Positions 1 through 7,345 of a stretch of 11,627 nucleotides of DNA are shown piece after piece. Below the pieces are notes generated by a model, which worked only from the letters and a program-made list of their open reading frames with translations, was not told where the DNA came from and made no database searches. Origin of the DNA: Bacteroides sp. CAG:1060 (GTDB lineage: Bacteria > Bacteroidota > Bacteroidia > Bacteroidales > UBA932); contig HF986322.1 of NCBI GenBank assembly GCA_000432655.1, forward strand, positions 10,749 to 22,375. Direction: 5' to 3'. The translations under genes were made by a program, and so were the position numbers. Each line of letters starts with the position of its first letter. Positions within the stretch are counted from its first letter, which is position 1.

Positions 1-637
1 GAAGACGCTCTACCGGGGAATCTTCGGTGGTGTTTACAAACGATACGATTCTGTCGAGTGCTCCTGCCGATTCGAATTCGTTGCGGAAGAACAGGTAATC
101 GTCATTGGAAAGACCCATTCCTCCGAGAATAATCTTATCGACGTCTGCCCTAAGCGCAACATCGGCCATTACCTTGTTGTATGGCTGATCCGGGTCGGCG
201 AAGAAAGGAATCTTCTGTCCTGACACCAATGTGTTGTTAAGGTCGATACCTGCTATTCCGGTAGGAATAAGTTCAGAGGGCTGGCGGCGCTTGTACGGGT
301 TGACGGAAGGACCGCCGATTTCCCGTATTTCTCCTTCTGTCTCCGGACCTCCGTCAATCGGCTTGCCGTAGGCATTGAAGAATCTTCCTGAAAGCTGTTC
401 GCTGACTCTCAGGGTAGGAGGGGCTCCCAGAAATGATACCTCCGCATCCGTAGGCATGCCTTCCGTGCCGGAGAATACCTGCAGGGTTACGATGTCTCCC
501 TTTGTCTTCACTACCTGGGCGAGGCGTCCGTTAACCAGTGCAAGCTCGTCGTTGGACACGCCTTCGGCCTTGAGTGATACTGTGGCCTTGGTGATGGCGT
601 GGAGCTTGGTGTATGTGCGGTTATATACTTTTGCCAT
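1..637 (-). CDS. ntpB: V-type ATP synthase subunit B (N-terminal 212 residues, cut by window edge)
   Basis: This is the non-catalytic nucleotide-binding subunit of the V/A-type ATPase head, which alternates with subunit A in the A3B3 hexamer on the cytoplasmic side. The visible part starts MAKVYNRTYTKLHAI and reads open to the left edge, so the C-terminal half or more is missing. It has the N-terminal beta-barrel (about residues 1-75) and then the start of the nucleotide-binding domain. GPSVNPYKRRQPSE, TGIAGIDLNNTLVSGQKIPFF and the segment ending FVNTTEDSPVERL line up with the family's conserved NP-x-R-x-x-P, TGI-x-x-ID and GQK-x-P-x-F regions. As expected for B subunits there is no functional Walker A lysine loop after GQK. 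The ATG lies 3 bp beyond the stop codon of subunit A, so the two are almost certainly co-translated. Subunits D, I and K would be expected further left. Identity is secure from family knowledge. Confidence 0.95.
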   Translation of the reverse strand, partial: MAKVYNRTYTKLHAITKATVSLKAEGVSNDELALVNGRLAQVVKTKGDIVTLQVFSGTEGMPTDAEVSFLGAPPTLRVSEQLSGRFFNAYGKPIDGGPETEGEIREIGGPSVNPYKRRQPSELIPTGIAGIDLNNTLVSGQKIPFFADPDQPYNKVMADVALRADVDKIILGGMGLSNDDYLFFRNEFESAGALDRIVSFVNTTEDSPVERL

Positions 638-640
638 ATT

Positions 641-2383
641 TTACGCAATAAACTTGTTCAGCTGCTGCTGATAATCGTTGAACTTGTCTGATTTGAATGC
701 CGTATAGTTCATTTGCCGTATGATATTGATCATCTTCTTGAAGAATGAGCGGCATTCCTCGAAATCGGAGAACTCAAAATGGCGTTCGCAGATATCCATA
801 AGGAGGTCGAGCATATATTTCTGCCTTTCCATTGGGCAGAGGGCATCGATGTCATCGAAGGCATCCTGCTGGAGGAAGGCGAAATCCACAAGTTCCGACT
901 TCCAGAAAGCTTCATGGTAACTCATCGGTACACCGTCGTCGCCAAGAATGTTGATCTGGTCGGACATTTCCTTTCCTCTTCTTACTATATTCTTGGCTTT
1001 CAGTACCTTATCCACCCATCCCTTTTCGATTTTCTCATCAAGGTACTCTACAATCTCAGGGTATTCGAGATATTTTGAGTATGAGTCAATCGGGTTGACT
1101 GATGGATATCTCTTCTGGTCTGCACGGCTCTGCTCAAGTGCGTAGAAGCAGCGGGCCGCTTTCTTGGTGGATTCCGTGACAGGCTCTTTGAGGTTACCGC
1201 CGGAAGGGGAGACCGTACCTATGAACGTGATGGCTCCGGTCTTTCCATTGTTCAGCTCAACCATTCCTGCACGTGAGTAGAAGTTGGCGATGATGGATGA
1301 AAGGTCCACAGGGAAGGCATCTGCTCCCGGGAGCTCTTCCATACGGTTGGACATCTCTCTCAATGCCTGTGCCCAACGTGAAGTCGAGTCAGCCAGCAGA
1401 AGGCAGCGCAGACCCATGGCTCTGTAGTATTCGCAAATGGTCATTGCGGTATAAACTGAAGCCTCACGGGCGGCAACCGGCATGTTGGAGGTATTGCAGA
1501 TGATAGTGGTACGCTCCATAAGGTGGCGTCCGGTGTGCGGGTCTATGAGTTCAGGGAACTCCGTGAAAATCTCCACGACCTCGTTGGCACGTTCGCCACA
1601 AGCCGCCATTACTATCACGTCAGCTTCGCCCTGCTTGGCGATAGCGTGCTGCAATACGGTCTTTCCGCATCCGAAAGGTCCAGGGATAAATCCTGTGCCG
1701 CCTTCAGCGATAGGGTCGAAAGTATCTATCACACGTACTCCCGTTTCCATTATTTTGCGAGGGCGCGGCTTCTGTGCGTATGCCTTTACCGCCACCTTTA
1801 CCGGCCATTTCTGAACCATTGTCACATCGTGGTCCTCTCCCTGCTCGTCCGTGAGCGTGGCGATGACAGTGTCAATGTTGTATTCTCCGGCCTTTGTTAT
1901 GCTCTTGACGGTATATTCCCCCTTGAAAGAGAATGGTACCATAATCTTGTGAGGAAGCCATCCTTCCTTCACTTCACCGAGCCAGCTCGCGGCTTCTACC
2001 TTGTCTCCGACTTCCGCTATAGGCTTGAATTCCCACAACTTCTCGTGATTGAGAGGGTCCGTGTACTCTCCTCTCTTGAGGAATACACCTTCCATTGTGG
2101 TCAAGTCGTTCTGGAGACCGTCATATACACTGGACATGAGTCCCGGCCCTAAAGTTGCTTCAAGCATCTTGCCGAGGAATTCCACACTGTCCCCGTTCTG
2201 GAGACCTCGAGTGCTCTCGAAAACCTGCACCGATGCCTTGTCGCCGGTCACTTTAATCACTTCTGCCAGAAGATTGGTGTCACCGAGCTTGATGTGGCAG
2301 AGTTCATTCTCCGCTACAGGTCCGTCGATGGTCACAGTGACGAGGTTGGAAACGATGCCGGTTACCTTACCTTTTGTCTGCAT
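641..2383 (-). CDS. ntpA: V-type ATP synthase catalytic subunit A
   Basis: This is the catalytic A subunit (580 aa, normal length), which hydrolyses or makes ATP in the A3B3 head. Residues 1-70 form the N-terminal barrel, and about 100-200 the non-homologous 'bulge' domain typical of A subunits. The P-loop GPFGCGKTV lies at 235-243, with Lys241 and Thr242 contacting phosphate. The catalytic-glutamate motif reads GERANE (263-268), where most archaeal-type enzymes have GERGNE. The Walker B region LLLADSTSRWAQALRE follows at about 328-343, and the helical C-terminal domain runs to the stop. It sits 2 bp after the DUF2764 gene and 3 bp before subunit B, inside the E-DUF2764-A-B operon. Direction (ATP synthesis or hydrolysis) and coupling ion cannot be read from this subunit; the membrane subunits I and K decide that and lie outside the window. 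Confidence 0.97.
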   Translation of the reverse strand: MQTKGKVTGIVSNLVTVTIDGPVAENELCHIKLGDTNLLAEVIKVTGDKASVQVFESTRGLQNGDSVEFLGKMLEATLGPGLMSSVYDGLQNDLTTMEGVFLKRGEYTDPLNHEKLWEFKPIAEVGDKVEAASWLGEVKEGWLPHKIMVPFSFKGEYTVKSITKAGEYNIDTVIATLTDEQGEDHDVTMVQKWPVKVAVKAYAQKPRPRKIMETGVRVIDTFDPIAEGGTGFIPGPFGCGKTVLQHAIAKQGEADVIVMAACGERANEVVEIFTEFPELIDPHTGRHLMERTTIICNTSNMPVAAREASVYTAMTICEYYRAMGLRCLLLADSTSRWAQALREMSNRMEELPGADAFPVDLSSIIANFYSRAGMVELNNGKTGAITFIGTVSPSGGNLKEPVTESTKKAARCFYALEQSRADQKRYPSVNPIDSYSKYLEYPEIVEYLDEKIEKGWVDKVLKAKNIVRRGKEMSDQINILGDDGVPMSYHEAFWKSELVDFAFLQQDAFDDIDALCPMERQKYMLDLLMDICERHFEFSDFEECRSFFKKMINIIRQMNYTAFKSDKFNDYQQQLNKFIA

Positions 2384-2385
2384 TT

Positions 2386-2988
2386 CTATATTTGTTTTTT
2401 GTTATCGTATGTAGCCCGTATCTCCTTGATAAGCCTGCGGAAGAGTTCCGCTCCCGTTTCCGGGTCAAGCTTGTCCCATCTGTCGATGATTTTGAGGCGG
2501 GCGATGAATCCGAGTATGGCGTCCATATCGAAGACGTCCATTGTGGTGACTTCCTCGACATGCTCCCAAATAGCCATGTCCAAGCCTTTCTCTCTGCCGA
2601 TTATGTCAGTTCCGGAGAGAATTTCGACAATTTCCTCTTTCTGCTCGAATTCGTAATCTTCCAACTCTTCGAGAAGAAGTACGTCCTTCCCCTCAGGCCT
2701 GCCGAGCGAAGCATTGAGATACTCCACCTTAGTGTTGCGCAAGAACAGGTCAAAGAGGAAATACTCCCTTAGAAAACGGCTGCCGCTTCCAAGACAGGCC
2801 CGATAGAATCCAGCATTGAGCTTCTCCGGATCGAATCCGTCAAGAAGCATGGTTACAAGGGCGTTGTCTTTATTGCTCAACTGCTCACGAATGTCGTCAA
2901 TAAGGGCATTCGCAGCAGAAGAGGAACCGAGTCGGGAACCCGGTTCGATTACAGGGAGACTGGCAACTATGTATTCGTAGTTGTTCAT
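2386..2988 (-). CDS. DUF2764 family protein of the V-type ATPase operon (candidate subunit C equivalent)
   Basis: This 200-aa protein has no known catalytic motif. It begins MNNYEYIVASLPVIEP and is rich in acidic and leucine residues, with no signal peptide or membrane segment, so it should be a soluble, mostly helical cytoplasmic protein. The sequence and location match the DUF2764 family, which I know from V-type ATPase operons of Bacteroidota and Chlamydiae. It lies between subunit E (2 bp upstream) and subunit A (2 bp downstream). In Thermus and Enterococcus operons that slot holds subunit C, the socket joining rotor to membrane ring, often with F/G nearby. Here neither C (about 320 aa) nor F is present. 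The features WEHVEEVTTMDVFDMDAILGF and FLREYFLFDLFLRNTK suggest helical packing like the C-subunit fold, but that is inference. Family assignment is fairly sure; the role is not proven. Confidence 0.85.
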   Translation of the reverse strand: MNNYEYIVASLPVIEPGSRLGSSSAANALIDDIREQLSNKDNALVTMLLDGFDPEKLNAGFYRACLGSGSRFLREYFLFDLFLRNTKVEYLNASLGRPEGKDVLLLEELEDYEFEQKEEIVEILSGTDIIGREKGLDMAIWEHVEEVTTMDVFDMDAILGFIARLKIIDRWDKLDPETGAELFRRLIKEIRATYDNKKQI

Positions 2989-2990
2989 CC

Positions 2991-3596
2991 CTATCCGAAG
3001 AGCAGTTTTTTGGTGACTGGTCTGAGGTACTCGGAAATCAGAGCCTTGAAGCTTTCATCGCTCATGCTGATGTACCAGCTGCCGTTTTGTGGGCCAATGC
3101 TGAAACCGCCCTTGATTTTTTTCGAGAAATCGACGCTGATTTCTTTTTTGAGTGCTTTTTTCAACTCTGTGGACACCCATGGCTCCAACATACTTTTCAA
3201 AGATGCCGGAAGCACTAAGGATATGTCTTCTGACTGCTGTGTGCTGAATTTCTGAGCGACAGCGAGAATGATTTCCTTCAGGAATTTCTCCTCGGAGAGG
3301 ACTTTTTCCGTCTCTTCTGCACAAAGTGCATTCACGAGGAGGTTTTCGATGTCTTTTTTCGTAGCCATCAAAGCTTGCTCTGAAGCCATCTTGATATCTG
3401 ACTCGGCTTTTTCTTTCAGTTGAGCCGCCCGATTCTCTGCCTCGGTCACTATATCTTCCGCCTGCTTGCGGGCGTTTGCTATTATTTCGTCTGCTTCCTT
3501 GCGTGCCTTGAAGAGAAGAATTTCTCCCTCTTCTTTTCCTTTTGACAGACCTTCGTTATAGAGTCTGTCCGTGAGTTCCTGTAATTTGTTGGACAT
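2991..3596 (-). CDS. ntpE: V-type ATP synthase subunit E (peripheral stalk)
   Basis: Subunit E pairs with subunit G/H in the peripheral stalk that holds the A3B3 head still against the membrane subunit I. The 201-aa protein (usual length about 190-210) has a long charged, Ala/Glu/Lys-rich N-terminal half (residues 5-85, for example ARKEADEIIANARKQAEDIV) that should form a coiled coil. A compact C-terminal domain follows, including the segment KGGFSIGPQNGSWYISMSDESFKALI, which resembles the family's conserved GG-x-x-x-x-x-x-G region. It is the first gene of the operon: a terminator and a promoter-like sequence lie upstream, and DUF2764 follows 2 bp downstream. The ATG at 3596 begins the MSNKLQELTDRLYNEG reading and fits the promoter position. 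No separate G/H partner gene is seen in the window. Confidence 0.9.
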   Translation of the reverse strand: MSNKLQELTDRLYNEGLSKGKEEGEILLFKARKEADEIIANARKQAEDIVTEAENRAAQLKEKAESDIKMASEQALMATKKDIENLLVNALCAEETEKVLSEEKFLKEIILAVAQKFSTQQSEDISLVLPASLKSMLEPWVSTELKKALKKEISVDFSKKIKGGFSIGPQNGSWYISMSDESFKALISEYLRPVTKKLLFG

Positions 3597-3633
3597 ATTG
3601 GAATGTATTGTTATTAATCGTAATTAAATCATA

Positions 3634-3664
3634 CAAATCTATACAAAAAACTTACCAAAATCAA
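3634..3664 (-). promoter_or_regulatory. Predicted promoter of the V-type ATPase operon
   Basis: On the minus strand a TTG (3664-3662) is followed by a 20-base spacer and TAGATTTG (3641-3634). This matches the Bacteroidota -33/-7 pattern (TTG, then TAnnTTTG). Transcription would start near 3627-3631, giving a leader of roughly 30 bases before the subunit E start at 3596. The leader is very A/T-rich with no Shine-Dalgarno sequence, which is normal in this phylum. The promoter lies just beyond the terminator of the decarboxylase operon, so the two operons appear to be separately transcribed. Confidence 0.65.
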
Positions 3665-3680
3665 GAGGTTTCGATTAAAT

Positions 3681-3712
3681 AAAAAAAAGCTCCGCTTTTT
3701 GGCAGAGCTTTT
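3681..3712 (-). terminator. Intrinsic terminator of the methylmalonyl-CoA decarboxylase operon
   Basis: Read on the minus strand, AAAAGCTC and GAGCTTTT form a perfect 8-bp stem (3712-3705 with 3692-3685). It is extended inside by two G/C pairs across one mismatch, with a short A-rich loop, and followed by an unbroken run of T residues (3688-3681, part of it shared with the stem). It begins about 25 bases after the mmdB stop codon. The stem could also end transcripts from the plus strand (T-rich tract at 3709-3720), but no plus-strand gene ends here. Confidence 0.9.
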
Positions 3713-3737
3713 AATTCTTTTGTAACAAATGTCCATG

Positions 3738-4880
3738 TTATCCGAGGAATCCAAGCAGAATACCGGCTGCAACGGCAGACCCGATGACTCCGGCGACATT
3801 AGGTGCCATGGCATGGGTAAGAAGGTGGTTGCCCGGATCCGCTTCAAGTCCGACTACCTCTGATACTCGAGCGGCATCAGGCACGGCAGACACTCCGGCA
3901 TTACCGATAAGCGGATTGATTTTCTTGCCTTCCGGAAGGAAGATGTTCATGAATTTTACAAACAGTACTCCGCATGCCGTGGCAATTATGAATGACAGCA
4001 GACCGAGACCGAATATCTTCACGGAATTGCCTGTAAGGAACACGTCAGCCTGTGTGGACGCACCCACGGTGACACCGATAAGGGTGGTGACAACGTCGAT
4101 GAGCGGACCGCTTGCAGTCGTGGCAAGTCTCTTGGTTACTCCGCTTTCTTTGAGGAGGTTACCAAAGAAGAGCATTCCCAGAAGTGGCAATCCTGAAGGA
4201 ACTATGAACGCTGTGCAGATAAAGCCGATGATAGGGAATACGATTTTCTCTTTCTGGCTCACGATGCGTGGCTTGTTCATGCGGATAACTCTTTCCTTTT
4301 TGGTTGTGAGAAGGAGCATGATCGGCTTCTGGATAACTGGAACCAGGGCCATATAGGAATACGCCGATACGGCGATTGTACCCATAAGTTCCGGCGCCAG
4401 CTTTGAGCTCAGGAAGATGGCGGTAGGACCGTCGGCACCACCGATAATTCCTATCGCACCGGCCTCGTTGGGAGCGAATCCCATAGTCAGGGCCAGCAGA
4501 TAAGCTCCGAAGATACCCATCTGGGCGGCGGCTCCGATAAGAATCAACCTCGGCTGGGAGATAAGTGCGGAAAAGTCGGTCATTGCACCGATTCCCAGGA
4601 AGATAAGTGGCGGATACCAGCCCTGTCTTACACCTTGGTAGAGGATATTGAGTACGGATCCTTCTTCATAGATGCTCACATTCATTCCCATCGGGAGAGG
4701 AATGTTGCCTATGATCATACCGAATCCGATTGGAACCAAAAGCAGTGGCTCCCATTTCTTGACAATACCAAGCGTGATGAATATCAAGCCTATGCATACC
4801 ATCACGATGTGCTGCCAAGTGCAGTTGTAGAATCCGGTGAACTGCCAGAACTGCTGCAGACTCTCTATTGCGGTCTCCAT
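3738..4880 (-). CDS. mmdB: Na+-translocating decarboxylase beta subunit (membrane carboxybiotin decarboxylase / Na+ pump)
   Basis: This is the integral-membrane subunit that takes CO2 off carboxybiotin and couples that step to Na+ export (OadB/GcdB/MmdB family). The 380-aa protein is hydrophobic throughout, with about nine or more predicted membrane spans and the usual family length. The diagnostic motif IIGGADGPTAIF lies at 145-156. Its Asp150 corresponds to the essential aspartate (Asp203) of the Klebsiella OadB subunit. The C-terminal segment APNVAGVIGS (359-368) lies where the family carries its other Na+ and proton ligands; I have not aligned individual residues. Its ATG overlaps the stop of the biotin carrier gene by one base (TAATG), which indicates translational coupling. 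It is the last gene of the operon, followed by a terminator. The beta subunit alone does not tell methylmalonyl-CoA from oxaloacetate or glutaconyl-CoA enzymes; the MmdA-type carboxyltransferase upstream points to methylmalonyl-CoA. Confidence 0.95.
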   Translation of the reverse strand: METAIESLQQFWQFTGFYNCTWQHIVMVCIGLIFITLGIVKKWEPLLLVPIGFGMIIGNIPLPMGMNVSIYEEGSVLNILYQGVRQGWYPPLIFLGIGAMTDFSALISQPRLILIGAAAQMGIFGAYLLALTMGFAPNEAGAIGIIGGADGPTAIFLSSKLAPELMGTIAVSAYSYMALVPVIQKPIMLLLTTKKERVIRMNKPRIVSQKEKIVFPIIGFICTAFIVPSGLPLLGMLFFGNLLKESGVTKRLATTASGPLIDVVTTLIGVTVGASTQADVFLTGNSVKIFGLGLLSFIIATACGVLFVKFMNIFLPEGKKINPLIGNAGVSAVPDAARVSEVVGLEADPGNHLLTHAMAPNVAGVIGSAVAAGILLGFLG

Positions 4881-5317
4881 TATGCTATGGTCACGATTTT
4901 AGCGTCTTCTGCTACTGTGTCGCCCTTGGAGACGTGTACGGCAGTTACGGTTCCGTCCACATCTGCAAGAATATCATTCTCCATCTTCATGGCTTCAATG
5001 ACTGCCACTTTCTGGCCTCTCTTGACAACCGAACCTTCCTTTACATCCACGCTGATAATTACGCCCGGAAGCGGGGAAGTGATAGCTTTGCCTCCGGTTG
5101 CAGGGGCCGATGCGGCTGACGGTGCCTGAGGAGCGGCGGCTACAGGAGCTACCGGTGCAGTCTGAGCCGGTGCGGCCTGCTGAACAGGAGCCACAGCGTT
5201 TTCGAGCTCTACGTCATAATTTACCCCGTTGACAGTGACATCAGCCTTTGTGCCACTTATCCCATTTACGGCAACATGAAAATCCTTGCCGTTGATTTTG
5301 AATTTATATTCTTTCAT
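4880..5317 (-). CDS. mmdC: Biotin carboxyl carrier subunit of the methylmalonyl-CoA decarboxylase
   Basis: This subunit carries the biotin that shuttles CO2 from the soluble carboxyltransferase (MmdA) to the membrane pump (MmdB). The 145-aa protein has a small beta-rich N-terminal part (residues 1-40), a flexible Ala/Pro linker (about 41-76) and a C-terminal biotinyl domain (77-145). The biotin site EAMKMEN (108-114) makes Lys111 the lysine modified by biotin-protein ligase. The Ala/Pro linker is the usual swinging arm in these decarboxylases. The gene overlaps both neighbours by one base (TAATG junctions at 5317 and 4880), so the subunits are likely made in step. The motif also fits a carrier of acetyl- or propionyl-CoA carboxylase. 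However, no biotin carboxylase gene is present, while pump-type neighbours are on both sides. Confidence 0.95.
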   Translation of the reverse strand: MKEYKFKINGKDFHVAVNGISGTKADVTVNGVNYDVELENAVAPVQQAAPAQTAPVAPVAAAPQAPSAASAPATGGKAITSPLPGVIISVDVKEGSVVKRGQKVAVIEAMKMENDILADVDGTVTAVHVSKGDTVAEDAKIVTIA

Positions 5318-5736
5318 TACTTTGTTGATTTTCTGAAATTAAACTGCTTGTCGGCCCAATTTGATGCCGGATTTCTGCGGATAGTGATGAATCCCGGCTC
5401 CACGTCATGCACGGCATCGCTCATGTACAGGTGAAGGGCGGTAGCTATTGCGGCCTCCGTCTCTCCGGAAGAAGTCTCGGCATCAAGAGCAAGTGCTATG
5501 GCGAGGGCCACCGCGTCCATGTCCTGGGTTTTTGAAGACTTCTTCTGGCCGGAAGGAAGTTTGACCTTTCCTGAGAATATGTTCCCGGATAAGGTGTATA
5601 AAAAGTACAGGATGATCAGAGCCACGAACACCACACTGACGCTGATAAGAGTCAGCGTCCACCCGTGCGGGTCGGTCTGGAGCATTCTGTCCGCTCCTGC
5701 TGTTAGGAGCATCATATTATAAAGGAAGGTTGTCAT
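5317..5736 (-). CDS. mmdD: OadG-like small membrane subunit of the decarboxylase
   Basis: The small OadG/MmdD-type subunit anchors the soluble carboxyltransferase to the membrane pump and stabilises the complex. The 139-aa protein has one clear membrane span at residues 27-49 ([19 protein letters not shown]). A charged Lys-rich stretch follows (55-70), then a cytoplasmic C-terminal domain with a helical part ([17 protein letters not shown]) and the end segment [18 protein letters not shown]. The start at 5736 overlaps the end of mmdA by 20 bases. ATG codons at 5715 and 5712 (residues 8 and 9) would remove the overlap and give a TAA-T-ATG junction like the others in this operon, so the true start is uncertain. 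OadG-type subunits diverge strongly in sequence, so the call rests on the span, the size and the position between carboxyltransferase and biotin carrier. Confidence 0.85.
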   Translation of the reverse strand: MTTFLYNMMLLTAGADRMLQTDPHGWTLTLISVSVVFVALIILYFLYTLSGNIFSGKVKLPSGQKKSSKTQDMDAVALAIALALDAETSSGETEAAIATALHLYMSDAVHDVEPGFITIRRNPASNWADKQFNFRKSTK

Positions 5737-7279
5737 GTTTCTTGGCAGGTATTTCCTGGCGTTTTCCGTTCAATGTTTCGAGGGCTCTGATTACGCGGAA
5801 ACGCGTGTTGCGAGGCTCGATAATGTCTTCTATGTAACCTTTCTTGGCAGCCTGGTACGGGTTGCAGAACAGATCGTTGTATTCTTGCTTCTTGGCTTCT
5901 GCAAGAGCGGCGCTCTTGGCCGGATCGGTTTCTGCCTTGAGTTCCTTGCCGTAAATGATGCCTACGGCGCCTTCCGCTCCCATGACTGCGAAATTGGCGG
6001 ATGGCCATGCATAATTGATGTCGCCGCGAAGCTGTTTGCAGCTCATTACGATATGGGCGCCACCATAACTCTTTCTAAGGGTGATGGTTACCTTAGGTAC
6101 CGTGGCTTCTCCGTATGCGTAGAGGAGTTTTGCTCCATTTGAAATTATGGCGCCGTATTCCTGATTGGTTCCGCACAGGAATCCCGGTACGTCCACCAGG
6201 GATACCAGAGGGATGTTGAATGCGTCGCAGAAACGTACGAACCTGGAAGCTTTGCGCGAAGCGTTGATATCAAGGCATCCGGCGAGCCAGTTAGGCTGGT
6301 TGGCGACGATTCCGACACTGCGTCCTCCCATGTGGGCGAATCCAACGATGATATTCTGTGCGAAATTCTTGTGTACTTCGAAGAACTCGCCATCATCCAC
6401 AATGGCTTTGATGACACCGTACATGTCGTATGCCTTGTTGGGATTGTCCGGGATGATATTGTTCAGACTGTCCTCCATACGTCCGACAGGATCCGAAGTC
6501 GGTCTTTCCGGGGCGGTCTCCAGATTGTTCTGCGGGAGGAAAGAAAGAAGTTTCTTTATGGTTGCGATACCGTCCTGCTCGCTTGGTGCGCTGAAATGTG
6601 CAACTCCTGATTTGGTGGTGTGCACACTCGCTCCTCCGAGAGTTTCCTGATCTACCACTTCTCCAGTCACTGACTTGACAACCGACGGTCCGGTAAGGAA
6701 CATGTAGGATGTATTTTCCACCATAAGGGTGAAGTCAGTCAGGGCAGGGGAATAGACGGCTCCGCCGGCGCAAGGTCCGAAGATTCCGCTGATCTGCGGA
6801 ACAACTCCGCTTGCCAGAATATTGCGTTCGAAAATCTCTCCGTATCCGGCAAGGGCGTCGATGCCTTCCTGGATACGGGCTCCGCCTGAATCGTTAAGGC
6901 CGATGACAGGAGCGCCGTTGCGTACGGCCATGTCCATCACTTTGCAAATCTTCTCCGACATGGTCTTGGAGAGGGAACCTCCGTTGACGGTGAAGTCCTG
7001 AGCAAAAACATAAACGAGACGGCCGTCGATTGTACCTTGTCCGGTAACGACGCCGTCTCCGTCTGTATGGGATGTTTCCATTCCGAAGTCTGTGCAGCGG
7101 TGCTGCACGAACATGTCGAATTCTTCAAAACTGCCCTCGTCAAGCAGAAGTGCAAGTCTTTCACGTGCTGTGAGCTTGCCTTTGTCATGCTGGGCATCTA
7201 TGCGCTTCTGACCTCCTCCCAATTTGGCGGAGACCCTGCGCTCAACCAATTCCTTGATTTTTTCTTGCTGGATACTCAT
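5717..7279 (-). CDS. mmdA: Methylmalonyl-CoA decarboxylase alpha subunit (carboxyltransferase)
   Basis: This carboxyltransferase moves the carboxyl group of (S)-methylmalonyl-CoA to biotin on MmdC, releasing propionyl-CoA. In Bacteroidota this is the Na+-pumping end of the succinate-to-propionate route. The 520-aa protein is full length for the acyl-CoA carboxylase beta family, with two crotonase-type halves. It shows [11 protein letters not shown] (129-139), [11 protein letters not shown] (168-178) and SYGGAHIVM (404-412); the Gly-Gly-Ala turns are the family's oxyanion holes. The end KKHDNLPL matches the typical family C-terminus. It is the first gene of the mmdA-mmdD-mmdC-mmdB operon, with a promoter-like sequence 37-66 bases upstream. 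Sequence alone would also allow the propionyl-CoA carboxylase beta subunit. The membrane subunits downstream and the lack of a biotin carboxylase favour the decarboxylase. Confidence 0.93.
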   Translation of the reverse strand: MSIQQEKIKELVERRVSAKLGGGQKRIDAQHDKGKLTARERLALLLDEGSFEEFDMFVQHRCTDFGMETSHTDGDGVVTGQGTIDGRLVYVFAQDFTVNGGSLSKTMSEKICKVMDMAVRNGAPVIGLNDSGGARIQEGIDALAGYGEIFERNILASGVVPQISGIFGPCAGGAVYSPALTDFTLMVENTSYMFLTGPSVVKSVTGEVVDQETLGGASVHTTKSGVAHFSAPSEQDGIATIKKLLSFLPQNNLETAPERPTSDPVGRMEDSLNNIIPDNPNKAYDMYGVIKAIVDDGEFFEVHKNFAQNIIVGFAHMGGRSVGIVANQPNWLAGCLDINASRKASRFVRFCDAFNIPLVSLVDVPGFLCGTNQEYGAIISNGAKLLYAYGEATVPKVTITLRKSYGGAHIVMSCKQLRGDINYAWPSANFAVMGAEGAVGIIYGKELKAETDPAKSAALAEAKKQEYNDLFCNPYQAAKKGYIEDIIEPRNTRFRVIRALETLNGKRQEIPAKKHDNLPL

Positions 7280-7315
7280 ATATCTTTATGTGCTATTTAC
7301 TACTAAACAAACACA

Positions 7316-7345
7316 CAAAGATAATAAAAAAATCAGATTTGTAAA
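7316..7345 (-). promoter_or_regulatory. Predicted promoter of the methylmalonyl-CoA decarboxylase operon
   Basis: The 66-base gap between the DUF4301 stop and mmdA holds TATCTTTG on the minus strand (7323-7316), an exact match to the TAnnTTTG -7 element of Bacteroidota. The upstream -33 element is weak: TTT at 7345-7343 with a 19-base spacer. Transcription would start around 7309, leaving a leader of about 30 bases. No terminator hairpin is visible between DUF4301 and mmdA, so read-through from the recF block may add to expression. Confidence 0.5.

Noticed and set aside
1523..2152. A 209-codon open frame on the plus strand inside the subunit A gene
   Set aside because: It lies wholly antisense to the well-conserved ntpA, its translation matches no family I recognise, and it has no promoter-like element; it is a shadow frame.
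3629..3847. A 72-codon minus-strand frame across the mmdB end, terminator and ntpE promoter
   Set aside because: It runs through a strong terminator and a promoter in a different frame from mmdB; its translation looks like non-coding sequence.
4635..5129. A 164-codon plus-strand open frame spanning mmdB and the biotin carrier gene
   Set aside because: It crosses two recognised genes on the opposite strand, including the biotin site, and has no family resemblance; a by-product of codon bias.
5717..7279. mmdA as propionyl-CoA carboxylase beta subunit
   Set aside because: The protein family fits both, but the operon has OadG-like and OadB-type pump subunits and no biotin carboxylase, so the decarboxylase is the better reading.
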